The notes below the pieces were generated by a model. It was not told where the DNA came from. It did no database searches and worked only from the letters and a program-made list of their open reading frames with translations. The position numbers and the translations under genes are program-made. A DNA stretch of 64,000 bases from Trametopsis cervina (Eukaryota > Basidiomycota > Agaricomycetes > Polyporales > Irpicaceae), in NCBI GenBank assembly GCA_022385755.1, contig MU278367.1, positions 492,680 through 556,679 on the forward strand, written 5' to 3'. This document shows positions 35,108-44,570 of the stretch, piece by piece (position 1 is the first letter of the stretch; every line of letters begins with the position of its first letter).

Positions 35108-36804
35108 CTATGATCTTGGTTCCAGCTTTGACGTCTTGAAGTAGGCGGAGACTTGACTGTAGTCCTCAGCTTGCATTATACGGATTTGGTCCTGGATGTT
35201 CACATAAGCCTCGGGGGCGCTGCCGAGCGAACGGTCTATGACCAGCGTGCCGACAGGGGAGCCTAGGCTGGTACGCTGGAGCAAGACGTCCGGCAGTTCA
35301 CGAGCTTGGGGTTGACCAGACTCCGGATGCTCGTCCCACTGGCCAGTGATGTACAGCGTCATGAGGCGAGGGAACAGCAGGGGCCTAGCGGAAGATTGGG
35401 GGCGCAGTAAGGGCATGTAGCTTGCGGGTGTACTGTCTAAGCCCATGAACCAGAGATCTTCTACGGCAGTCATACGGAGGAACGTCATGAGCAGCGGCTG
35501 ATTGTCTTCTTCGGTCGCAACGACCACTTTCTTGACAGAACGATAGTCGAAGTGTTCAAAGAAGAGGTCGATCTGGCGGCTATCGTAGAAATCTGCCACA
35601 GGTTCGTCATCCTCTTCTATGTTGAGGTATACGTCGTGAGGCTCATCCACTCCCCATGACTGCGTCGCCTCTTTTCCTGCCATGAAGGAGTACTGGTTCG
35701 GGATGTGATCGTCGTCTAATATCGGAGCGGGGTGAGAAAAGAAGGCAACGGACGGCCAAGGGCGGCTGACTTTGGTGATCCATGAGACAATGCTTTTGCC
35801 TTTTTCTGCCAGGAGCGGCAGGGTATCATTGTTCACCAATATCGTGAGGACGAGTCTAAGCCCACAAGGAACCACCAGCAGGTCAAGCAGTTGGGCGCAC
35901 GGAATAAGATGCTCCTCAACGCGCAACTCGCGCAGTCGTGGTAGGGATACAGGGATGGCCAACGGGGAAGCGGAAGCGAGGGTGTCCTGTAGTAGACCCC
36001 TGCCGATTGTAAGCGTTTCGAGGGAATGCAAACCACGGAGCATCGTAGTGATTTGGTACACAGAAGTTGCAGACGGCGGTCCGGCGTCCCATAGCTTCAG
36101 GTTGGTCAACGAAGATGGAAGGCGTAATACACCGAGTTCTATAGGGACATGTTGGATGGAGAGGGACTCGAGGAACGGAAATGCCGCGTCGACGTCTGTC
36201 CGAAACGAGAATGCTTCTTCCACTTGGCCATCCTCAATGTCCTGAACGTCTATATTAAGGTGCTTGAGCGCATTTATAGGTGTAGTCGGCCACTGAAGAC
36301 GGCAGAAGTGGCCAGGCGTGACAGCCACGTCCAACTCTTGGATACGGTGCAATTGTGCCATAATCAATCCGTATATGGCCACCCTACCGTTACTGGGGTA
36401 TAAACCATAAGATGGCATCGGCGCCTTGAAAATAAGAGGTGCTTGCTGCGAGCGCTGCAACCACACCCAGACGCGTTCGGGCAAAGAGAATTCGGTGATA
36501 CGAAGAAAGCTCCAGAGAGTAGCAGCAGAAAGAGCAATCTCACGCCACATGTAGCAGACATGCGTCACTCGGATCCATCTGTAATCCAGGCAATCGTACG
36601 GTTTGGATGCCATATAGTGCTTGAACATTAGGAGTAGTACCTCTGGGGGTAGATTATTGATGGGAAGTTGTGAGTTCGCATGACGCTTAACGAGAAGAGC
36701 GTCGGCCGTGGGTGTACCGCTGTTATGAGCCGTGCCTGTGGACGCTGCATATCATATCGTCAAATGTTTGCGGATCACTGAGAGACGCACAGTGACTTAC
36801 CCAT
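35108..36804 (-). CDS. F-box-like protein, copy 2 of a tandem pair
   Basis: 546 residues, a paralogue of the 32689-34367 gene over its whole length. The first coding exon is four bases (36804-36801, ATGG), then a 56-base intron (36800-36745) and a long exon (36744-35108). N-terminus: ADALLVKRHANSQLPINN, LPPEVLLLMFKHYMASK, WIRVTHVCYMWREIALSA. The leucine-rich remainder follows (LESLSIQHVPIELGV, LTNLKLWDAGP, LHSLETLTIGRGLL, LRELRVEEHLIPCAQLLD). Differences from copy 1 are scattered substitutions and small indels with the frame kept, so both copies look functional. It is probably a substrate adaptor of an SCF ligase (family knowledge). Such genes expand and vary quickly in Agaricomycetes. Confidence 0.88.
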
Positions 36805-37216
36805 GGCTCTGAGGTGGAACTACGATGGAAAGTCCCGAGGAGATAGTTTGACCTGTGCAGAAACCCCGAACATAAATACCATTCTATATACAAGGCCCTG
36901 AAGGAACAATCGACTTCCATGCCTCATTGTCTTCGGGCCCTGGCTGCTTGCCACAGTTACAGCATAGGCCAGAACCCACCTACATCTGGTTTGTTGCCAC
37001 GGCCACACTAGGTTCTTGTCGAGCACATTGTTGGCCTTGTGATGAGCAGGCCCTGACGCGGGGCCGTTCGTTCATCGCCGAATGTGGTACGTACCGAATT
37101 GGTATGTGGGAACCACGGGACAACGGCATCGCCACAACATGTACACATGCCATTTGAGAAATACTGATGGTCAACAAATTTAGATTCAGGAGTTACTGCT
37201 TTGTTCTTCCCTGTGA
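36805..37216. other. Intergenic region upstream of F-box-like copy 2
   Basis: 36805-36945 is the duplicated promoter segment shared with copy 1. After that the sequence is unique and contains the 3' flank of the Arl3/ARFRP1 gene. A GGTTCAAATCC string at 37230, which resembles a tRNA B box, is inside that gene's coding end. No other gene was recognised. Confidence 0.5.
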
Positions 37217-38161
37217 TCAAGTAAGTAAATGAGGAGGTGGACAGGGTTCAAATCCGAACCTTCGTCTACTATTTTGCACCCGTATGAACAACCAATCAAC
37301 AGCGGCACGTACTCCGGTCCTTAAAAAAAGCGATAAGCCATAGAGCATTGGAACGAGAAGAGAGGAATGGTACCCTTCGAGAGCGGAGATGCCCATGACA
37401 TCTAAGCTAGCGATACGCTCTCGGCGGTGCTCGCCTTCGTGCTCTGCACCATATGTTCGTCGAGCGCTATCTAGCTTGTGACGGTACCAGTCTTCATAGT
37501 CATTGCGGATTTCTTCCACAGAAAGACTTTCAGGGCTGTCTTGTTTGTTAGCCAGGAGTAGTAAAGGCACACCCAAGATTTGCGGTGCGGAGAGCACATT
37601 ATCTTATGTCCCTGATATAGTTCCATTATCGGCCTTGCGCGATATACTTAATGACGTACCAAATACTTCCCAGCCTTCGCTCAAGCGTTCGCGGTCTTGT
37701 GCATCTATCACATAGACGACAGCGTGACAGTCATCATAGTATCGATGCCAGATAGACCGTATGCCTCGCTGACCGCCCAAGTCCCAGAATTTGAGTATTG
37801 TCGAAGGCAGGGAGATCTTGCCCACTACCAGTTGACGAGTCAGTGAATGGCCTGGATGGCCCGTTACAGCTCTAGCTCACTATTTTGGCCAACAGTTGGT
37901 CCTATTTTATCTGGAGAGAGACCCGGTGTATCATTGTACAGAGTCTTGATTTTCTCTAACAACGTCTGCCTTGCACATTGAATCAACCTAGCCTTGGATG
38001 CTCACGCGCTCACAATCTCACCGTCTTGCCAGCACCATCCAAACCAAGTATTATAACCGAAAATTCATCCTTTCTATTGTATATTCAGCAAGAATAAGAA
38101 TGCAGTATGAGGAGACTCACCTTGTTAAGTATTCGTGTAGACCCTTCAGAAGATGATACAT
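37217..38161 (-). CDS. Arf-related GTPase of the Arl3/ARFRP1 type
   Basis: Trans-Golgi GTPase that recruits Arl1 and golgin tethers. It is spliced into about six exons and reads MYHLLKGLHEYLTRKDEF at the start, then VIILGLDGAGKT (P-loop; the usual N of LDNAGKT is G here). Next come VGQNMGKISLPSTILKFWD and DLGGQRGIRSIWHRYYDD (switch 2), LLLLANKQDSPE (NKQD) and SALEGTGVRAAVDWL. The N-terminus is Met plus an aromatic residue, not Met-Gly. That is the signature of Arl3/ARFRP1, which are N-acetylated for Sys1-dependent Golgi targeting instead of myristoylated. Introns were placed at LTR|KDE, GKT|TLL, QN|MGK, VF|DNV and EG|TGV. An EHEGEHRRER insert precedes the SAL motif, as in the family. The start at 38161 lies 145 bases from the divergent V-ATPase gene, implying a shared promoter. 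Confidence 0.93.
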
Positions 38162-38306
38162 GGAATAAGCAACCTGCGTACCGTATTCCAGACAGACGCC
38201 GACGCCGTCGTCAGTCGGGATTAGCCGTTCGCCAGATCTCAAGCCGTACACCGACTTGTCTCGCTTTCCGCAGACTATTACCTTCAACTCTTAGTTGACC
38301 TCTATC

Positions 38307-39288
38307 ATGGGTCTTCTAAACTATTACACGTATGGCTTTCCGACGTTCTTTGTAATAATCATTGCCCTGTACTTGCTGTTCACCGGTACGTCTCCTACTC
38401 TATTCCAGGGCAACCTTAGGGCTGAACGCGCCATGACGTGCAGATTCGGGTGAGGCATTCAATGTTGGCAGGTTCCTTGAAGAGACAAGTCCGTACGCTT
38501 TTGCCTCTACAGGCATTGGTCTATGCATAGGACTCAGTGTACTTGGTGCGGGGTGGTGCGTGGCTGAAGTGTTCATACCATCACTGCGCAACACTAAAGC
38601 CATAATGTAGGGGAATATTCGTGACAGGATCATCTGTGCTAGGTGGAGGTGTTAGGGCACCAAGGATACGGACGAAGAACTTGATCAGGCGAGCCCTCAT
38701 CCACCTACGTGTATGTTTGTACTAATATCTCCTGCAGCGTCATTTTCTGTGAAGTCGTGGCGATATACGGCGTCGTAAGTGAATTTGTACAAAAGTTGCA
38801 ACTGGACTCATTGTATTCACTACGTTCTCAGATCATTGGCATTGTCTACTCTGCTAAAATTGCGAGCATTCCTGAGGCAGAGCTGTACACACGGGAGAAC
38901 TACTTTACTGGTGCGTTAGTCTAGCGCCGAGGCCGATCTCTGGTCGCTGACACTGAGTGTAGGCTTCGCTCTCTTCTGGGGGGGCTTGACCGTCGGAGTA
39001 TGCAATTTGCTATGTGGCGTCTGTGTAGGCATTACCGGATCCACTGCTGCCTTGGCAGATGCTGCCGACCCAAACCTCTTCGTCAAAATCCTGATTGTCG
39101 AAGTGTTTGGAAGTATTATGGGTTTGTTTGGCCTCATCGGTACGTCCTCATTACATTCATTGGAACGTATCACGATTCTAATAAGTCCCTTTGCGTTAGT
39201 TGGTCTCCTCATGACTAGCAAAGCCAATGAGTTCAAAGGGGTGGCATCCATAGTTGCTCCTTCTGTTGTTTCCCCCTTCGTACATTAA
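38307..39288 (+). CDS. VMA16: V-type ATPase proteolipid subunit c'' (Vma16)
   Basis: Membrane-ring subunit of the V0 proton channel in vacuole, Golgi and endosome membranes. Seven exons: 38307-38385, 38444-38555, 38611-38688, 38738-38774, 38832-38910, 38963-39139 and 39200-39288, giving 216 residues. Reads [18 protein letters not shown] and then [17 protein letters not shown]. Next is [20 protein letters not shown], followed by [13 protein letters not shown], whose buried glutamate carries protons. It continues [16 protein letters not shown], then [18 protein letters not shown], and ends [14 protein letters not shown] plus a 16-residue extension. The intron after KNLI-S starts with GC rather than GT (ATCAG|GCGAGC, 38689-38737). 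It has a strong TACTAAT branch site and no frame-compatible GT alternative. It shares a divergent promoter with the Arl3 gene and lies 300 bases upstream of the CLC channel. Confidence 0.95.
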
Positions 39289-39587
39289 GCACACCTCCTG
39301 TAAAGACTGCTGCCTATGCCTATTCCAGCCCTGTGCATAGCGGACAATGTTACGAGCATGAGTATAAGCATGGATCTCGAAGGGCCTTCGACAGCTGGTA
39401 TTCGTCCATCTCGCGCACATGCAATATGACATCGCGTACGATGCGCGCTGGTCACGTGTACCGAAGGGATATCAGCGCCGTCGACTCGGAGATGTTGCTG
39501 TTAAGTTACAGTACCATCTAGTAAACGTACACTTGGAGCTTTCAGTGACACCTTCATTTGTGCTCTTCATCTTGGGCGAATGCGTAC

Positions 39588-42500
39588 ATGAGCCATTCAG
39601 TACGAAGTCGGCATTCTGCAATGCACGACGATGGCACATTTGAGGAGATCGAGGATATTAGGTCAGTCGGCGTTTCTATCACGCAGACACAGCGGCCCCT
39701 GCTGAAACAGCTGCAGACGTTATGAGGATTTCACAACAATAGGTATGCACGGACAAAGCTGAAACTGACTGCGATATTGAAACACGTACAGATTGGATAC
39801 AGGACTCTGTCGTTGAGCGTAACCGGCGCATCCGTAAAGCAAGACAGTTACATGCACCTCATCGTGGGGCACGCGGAGAACTGTCGTTCTGGTGGCTATG
39901 GCACAGGTTCAAAAAGGTTCTGGACGCAGGACAGAGTTGGTTTGTTGTCACGCTTATTGGTGCGTTTCTTCTGTCATGCATTGGAGAAAAGCATTCTAAC
40001 ATTCCATCTGTAGGCATGACCATTGGGGTAAACGCGGGCCTCATTAGCATTGTCACGGAATGGCTCTCGGACCTCAAGACAGGTTACTGCTACGATGGGT
40101 GGTGGTTGAACCAACAATTCTGCTGTTGGGAGATTGAATACGAAGACGAGAACGGCTGTGATTCTTGGCATCCCTGGAGTACGGCATGGCCGGCGCAGTA
40201 CATGGTATACATTGTTTTTGCTGTAAGTTTAGTCCCGCACGCGATGCGGATCCTACAAGTTAATTTTGCATCCCTAGGCGACGTTCTCTTTCGTAGCAGC
40301 GCATCTAGTGAAGAACTTGGCCAAGTACGCTGCGGGTTCCGGCATATCGGAAATCAAATGCATTCTTGCGGGATTTATCATGAAGGGTTTCCTTGGATTT
40401 TGGACGTGGATCATCAAAAGCCTTACTCTGGTAACCCCGTTCTTCTCCGCGTCTATGAGGTTGCTGATCGCCCTGCGTAGCCTCTGGTCATCGCGTCCGG
40501 TTTATCAGTCGGGAAGGAAGGACCGTCAGTACATGTCGCGTGCTGTATAGGCAATGTAGTGGCTGGTTGGTTCACTCGCTTCTCGCAGAGCCATGGTGGG
40601 TCACTGAAGTGAAGTCACAGGAAGATTGTCGCCTTAACGGTCTGTGTAGGGAAAATGCGAGAGATGCTGACGGCATCTAGCGCTGCGGGCGTTGCAGTTG
40701 CTTTCGGTTCACCGATAGGAGGCGTCATGTTCTCTATTGAAGTATGTGGTTCCGTTGCCTTATGTCCTCTAGGGGAAACTAATATGTGGTTTCGCAGGAA
40801 ATGACCAGCAACTTCAGCATCAAGACGATGTGGCGGAGTTTCTTCTGTGCCCTCATAGCTACGGTGACATTATCTGTGCGTTTTCCCCCTTAGCTTTCGA
40901 CCTTTCAATTCCTGAACCAATAAACAGGCTGTCAATCCTTACCGCAGTGGGAAGCTTGTGTTGTTCCAGGTCACATATGATCGCGACTGGCATTTCTTCG
41001 AGATCATGTTTTTCGTGGTCTTGGGTGTCTTTGGGGTGAATACAAACCGAATACTTCTGAGTCGGTATATTTACCGTTCTACAGGGGCTTTACGGCGCGT
41101 TCATGGTCAAGTTCAATCTGCAATGGATGGCCTTCCGTCGCAAGCACCTTGCTGATTACCCCGTTGTGGAAGCTGTAGCTCTGGCTACCTTGACCGCTGT
41201 CATAGGCTACTCAAACCGCTTCCTTCGTATCGACATGACGGAAATGATGTCAATTCTCTTCCGCGAATGCGAAGGTGGCGGCGATTATGACAATCTATGC
41301 CAGTAAGTTACCTGTCTTTGTGTACCCAGTCACCAACTCACGTATTACAGAACATCTGTGCAGTGGTCTGTCTCAGCTTCCTTGCTTACTGCGACAATCA
41401 TTCGTGTGTTTCTCGTGATGATCTCTTACGGATGCAAAGTACCAGCGGGTATCTTCGTACCGTCCATGGCTATTGGTGCCACATTTGGTCGCATGGTCGG
41501 TATCATGGTCAAAGCCGTAAACCGGTAAGCTAGATTTCGCATTCTTACCTCTCTTTAAATGTTCTTAGTTTTCTTTTTGAAGAGCATACCCCACTCTTGG
41601 TATATTCGCTGTTTGCGATCCTGACATACCATGTATTACGCCCGGAACTTACGCTTTTCTGGGTGCAGCCGCTGCGCTAAGGTCTGTTTCATAGTTCAAC
41701 CAGATATCCACTCCAGCACATTGGTCTCATGATATTCTATTCAGCGGTGTCATGAGGATGACAGTCACAGTTGTAGTCATTATGTTTGAGCTAACCGGCG
41801 CGCTGACATACATCCTTCCAACTATGGTTGGTACCTCTGCTATTTCTAATTGATCGAAGATTGACATCGAGACGCTGCAGATCGTGCTCCTGGTCACAAA
41901 GGCCGTCGGAGACTTCATCGGCACGAATGGAATCGCCGACGAAGCTATTCGCTTCAACGGCTACCCATTCCTGGAGAAGGACGATCATGCATACAATGTT
42001 CCTGGTAGGTCCCCTCGGCCTTCAAGCAAACTTCTTGGGCTAACGCTTTGTGTGCTGCGATAGCTTCCAGAGTAATGAAAGCCGATCTCCATGTCCTAAC
42101 GGTGACAGGGATGACTGTCCGCCAGATCGGTACGAGCCCCACTTCCGACGAACCGTATGGCTATGGCTGACGGCTGGCGCAGAGGAGCTACTGGATAACA
42201 CCACCGTGCAAGGGTTTCCCATTGTCTCGGACCGCAACATCCTCGTGGGCTACATTGGTCGACCAGAACTGCGCTACGTGCTCGGTGAGCTGCCATCGTA
42301 CTGCGACCCCGTCGGGATCCTGACCCTCCCTTGTTCTCTCCGCCGCGTCCGCTTGCAGACAAGGCTACGAAAGTACAAGGGACCTCGCCCGCGACACTTT
42401 GTTCTTTTGCCCCCAATGGCGACGACGAGGACGAAATGGAGTTCTCCGGGATCGCCACAGGGCCGGGCGTCGGCGTGGACGACGATATCTCGATGGAGAT

Positions 42501-42956
42501 TATTGAGACGACTGCCTCGCCGGATGCGTTGAAGCTCTGGCCTTGGGTGAATCAGGTAAGGTGTATGCTGTGCTGGTGCACGATGTGGTGCTGATATTCT
42601 GGAATGCCAGACTCCGCTCACGGTGTCTCCTCAACTGCCATTGGAAATTGTAATGCAGCTATTCAGACGCATGGGGTACGTGTCCTCTTTCACACTCGCT
42701 TATTTTCCTAAAACTCAGTTTATCGACCCTGCGCAGACCCCGCGTGATCCTGGTCGAGGACCAAGGAGCCCTATGCGGCCTAGTTACCGTGAAAGACGTG
42801 CTGAAGTATACCCTGACGGAGACCGGAGAGATGCGCCCGTCGTACGATGCCGAGCAGTTCGAGGGGATCATCGAGCAGACGTGGACCTGGCTCACCGCAC
42901 GGACACATGACCTGATATCCCTGTGTAGCCGGCTGCTACGCCACATGCGACGATAG
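39588..42956 (+). CDS. CLC-family chloride channel/exchanger with CBS domains
   Basis: Chloride/proton transporter of internal membranes, related to yeast Gef1 and animal ClC-3/4/5. Well over ten short exons; reliable ones are 39588-39661, 39717-39742, 39792-39959, 40014-40222 and 40279-40430. The start could be 39588 or the in-frame ATG at 39621. Text: [14 protein letters not shown] near the start, then [18 protein letters not shown] (first selectivity motif) and [17 protein letters not shown]. The last includes the gating glutamate of GKEGP, which argues for an exchanger. [36 protein letters not shown] and [18 protein letters not shown] follow. The tail has two CBS segments ([16 protein letters not shown] and [18 protein letters not shown]) separated by an acidic loop. 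Expected to act with the V-ATPase in acidifying compartments. It converges with the CoA-binding gene, 102 bases apart. Confidence 0.93.
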
Positions 42957-43058
42957 ACGTTAATTATCACTACTTTACTATGTTTCTTATACACTAGTCT
43001 ACATATTCTCTATCCCATCTATCACGGGTTGTGTCGTCGCGTCGTATCCGGACGTGAA

Positions 43059-43658
43059 TTAAGCAAGGAGTCCCTCGCCGTCACGCAGAACGCATGGGCC
43101 GCCGAAGACGACTTTGTCCGCGAGGCCGTTCTCGTTGATGTACGCGTGGATTGTCTCGTCGTCTGCGCCGGGTTGCAGCCAGAGCGAGGGGATGCCCAGG
43201 ACCTTGGCCTGCTCGAGGAGCCCAAGAGTGATCTACACAAAGCGGGTGTGAGTGAACCATGATGAGAAAAAATTCGAAGGGCAATGCTCGACTGACCTTG
43301 GGGCCAGTGATAACGCTAACGTGGGTGTTGGTTGGGTCGGGGAGATCAGCGAGTGCGCGGACGGCAGCGATGCCTTGGATCTCGGTCTCTTTCTGCAAGT
43401 GAGACGTAGTATTAGAATAAACGACGGAGGGATATAGCAGAGAATACAGACGGGGTGTACAGGTGTCACCTCCTTGTCGTGTGCAACATACCACTGCAGC
43501 ACCTAAAGCGGATGCATGCCGGTCAGCCAGGGTCAATGATATGAGAGCAATCGGGGGCTGACCTTGGTGCCGACCTTGGCCTCATCCTTGGAGGCACCGA
43601 CAACGGCAAATTTGGAGTAGGACAGGAAAGCCCTCTGCTGTTCCTCAGAGCCAGGCAT
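43059..43658 (-). CDS. CoA-binding-fold protein (YccU-like)
   Basis: Small Rossmann-fold protein of the CoA_binding_2 family. Its role is poorly known; bacterial relatives bind CoA. Four exons. Exon 1 (43658-43563) reads MPGSEEQQRAFLSYSKFA, VVGASKDEAKVGTK. Exon 2 reads VLQWYVAHDKEVTPVHP, exon 3 KETEIQGIAAVRALADLP and VSVITGPK, and exon 4 ITLGLLEQAKVLGIPSLW, LQPGAD and VVFGGPCVLRDGEGLLA. The pattern VVGAS..(K)..G..V, then P(V/I)HP and LQPG(A/S) with a late GGPC/G..C, is the family signature. The start ATG at 43658 follows an A-rich leader (AAAGATATGAAAGGG in the minus sense reads TTTCATATC). Predicted cytosolic. Confidence 0.88.
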
Positions 43659-44115
43659 GGTGTAATAATAAAGATATGAAAGGGTAGAAGATCTGGAGTG
43701 TGAGTGAGGTGAAGGGCTAGCTTGTTTTCTCTGCTGCTCTAGGCCATGCAGTACTTATAGATCCGACCTCACTGGACCGCACGACATAACCGGAGGTAGG
43801 CGAACACACATATGGTGCAATGCACTGCTCATCCTGCGCCGTATGGCAGAGAAGACATAATATGCAAAGAGCGTAAGTCAGTAAAACACACTACGCGTAA
43901 GAATTTTCTGATTCAGCCTCGCCACGTACATAGTTCATTGGCTCGCCGTCAGCAGAACACAGCTACTCACCGCCCGGCACGTCAGGACGAAACGACGTCT
44001 AGGGAGCGAGTGCACTCTGTTCTACCCCGCGCGTCGGCGTAACGCCATCGTCGGTGATCGCACGACGCGAAACGGTCTGCCCTAAACCGCCTGGTCCGTG
44101 CGGCGCCTGGGAGGG
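43659..44115. other. Intergenic region between CoA-binding gene and U1 gene
   Basis: Promoters of the two divergent genes. It contains one copy (43755-43775) of TTATAGATCCG followed by CACTG, a motif that recurs twice near 53.8 and 54.2 kb. No gene was recognised. Confidence 0.5.
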
Positions 44116-44123
44116 TATATAAA
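44116..44123 (+). promoter_or_regulatory. TATA box of the U1 snRNA gene
   Basis: TATATAAA placed 34 bases before the inferred 5' end at 44150, as expected for an RNA polymerase II snRNA promoter with a TATA element. Confidence 0.7.
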
Positions 44124-44149
44124 CCTCATTGCGCCCTTCTGAACAACTC

Positions 44150-44322
44150 ATACTTACCTTGATGGCACAAGCCCCTTCATGGATCCGGGTTTGTGGGCCG
44201 TAGGGGCCTTCCATAGCACGGCGACCCTGTCCCCAGAGGGAACTTGCGGTTTGTATGGGCTTCGGCTCATGCACCGTCTCAATATTTTCCTGTCCTGCTT
44301 CGGCCCTCGGGCTGGGCAGGCC
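44150..44322 (+). ncRNA. U1 spliceosomal snRNA (probable)
   Basis: The RNA would begin AUACUUACCU, the invariant U1 5' end that pairs with 5' splice sites; introns in this window use GTAAGT/GTATGT donors. Stem-loop 1: CACAAGCCC pairs with GGGUUUGUG. A CCAUAGCACGG segment parallels the U1A-loop region CCAUUGCAC of human U1. UCCC-CAGA-GGGA parallels human stem-loop 3. Then come an 8-bp stem GUAUGGGC-UUCG-GCUCAUGC with a stable UUCG tetraloop, an Sm-like site (AAUAUUUUCC, 44281-44290) and a terminal stem CCUGUCC..GGGCAGG. Several stems use G-U pairs that exist only in the plus-strand RNA. The length, 173, is close to the human 164. Weak point: the stem-loop 1 loop does not spell the usual GAUCANGAAG. 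Confidence 0.75.
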
Positions 44323-44570
44323 GTTATTTTTTGTCCTAAATTCGTTCTAACCCTAACCCCAGTGCCATCCAATGAAAATATTCCTTTTCACTCCTAAATG
44401 TCATGGAGTCTGATGTGCGCATCCCCATCTTCACTTCATACAGTTTGTTCGCAGAGCATCTTGCATATGGTGCTACACAATATACAGCTACAGTCATTGT
44501 CCGCTACGTTAAATCCGATAAACATAAGTAAGCCTCTGAGCAGCCAAGAATATTCCCTCTTCTAGTACAT

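Noticed and set aside
37229..37246. GGTTCAAATCC, a tRNA B-box match
   Set aside because: No T-stem, acceptor stem or A box fits around it; it lies in the coding end of the Arl3/ARFRP1 gene.
44341..44358. CTAACCCTAACCCC as a telomere-like repeat
   Set aside because: Only two units; chance or remnant, no array.
44154..44372. Minus-strand reading frame ending in AAGGTAAGTAT, looking like an exon with a perfect donor
   Set aside because: The donor-like text is the reverse complement of the U1 5' end. The plus-strand stems with G-U pairs, UUCG loop and TATA spacing fit an RNA gene better, and the peptide has no domain.
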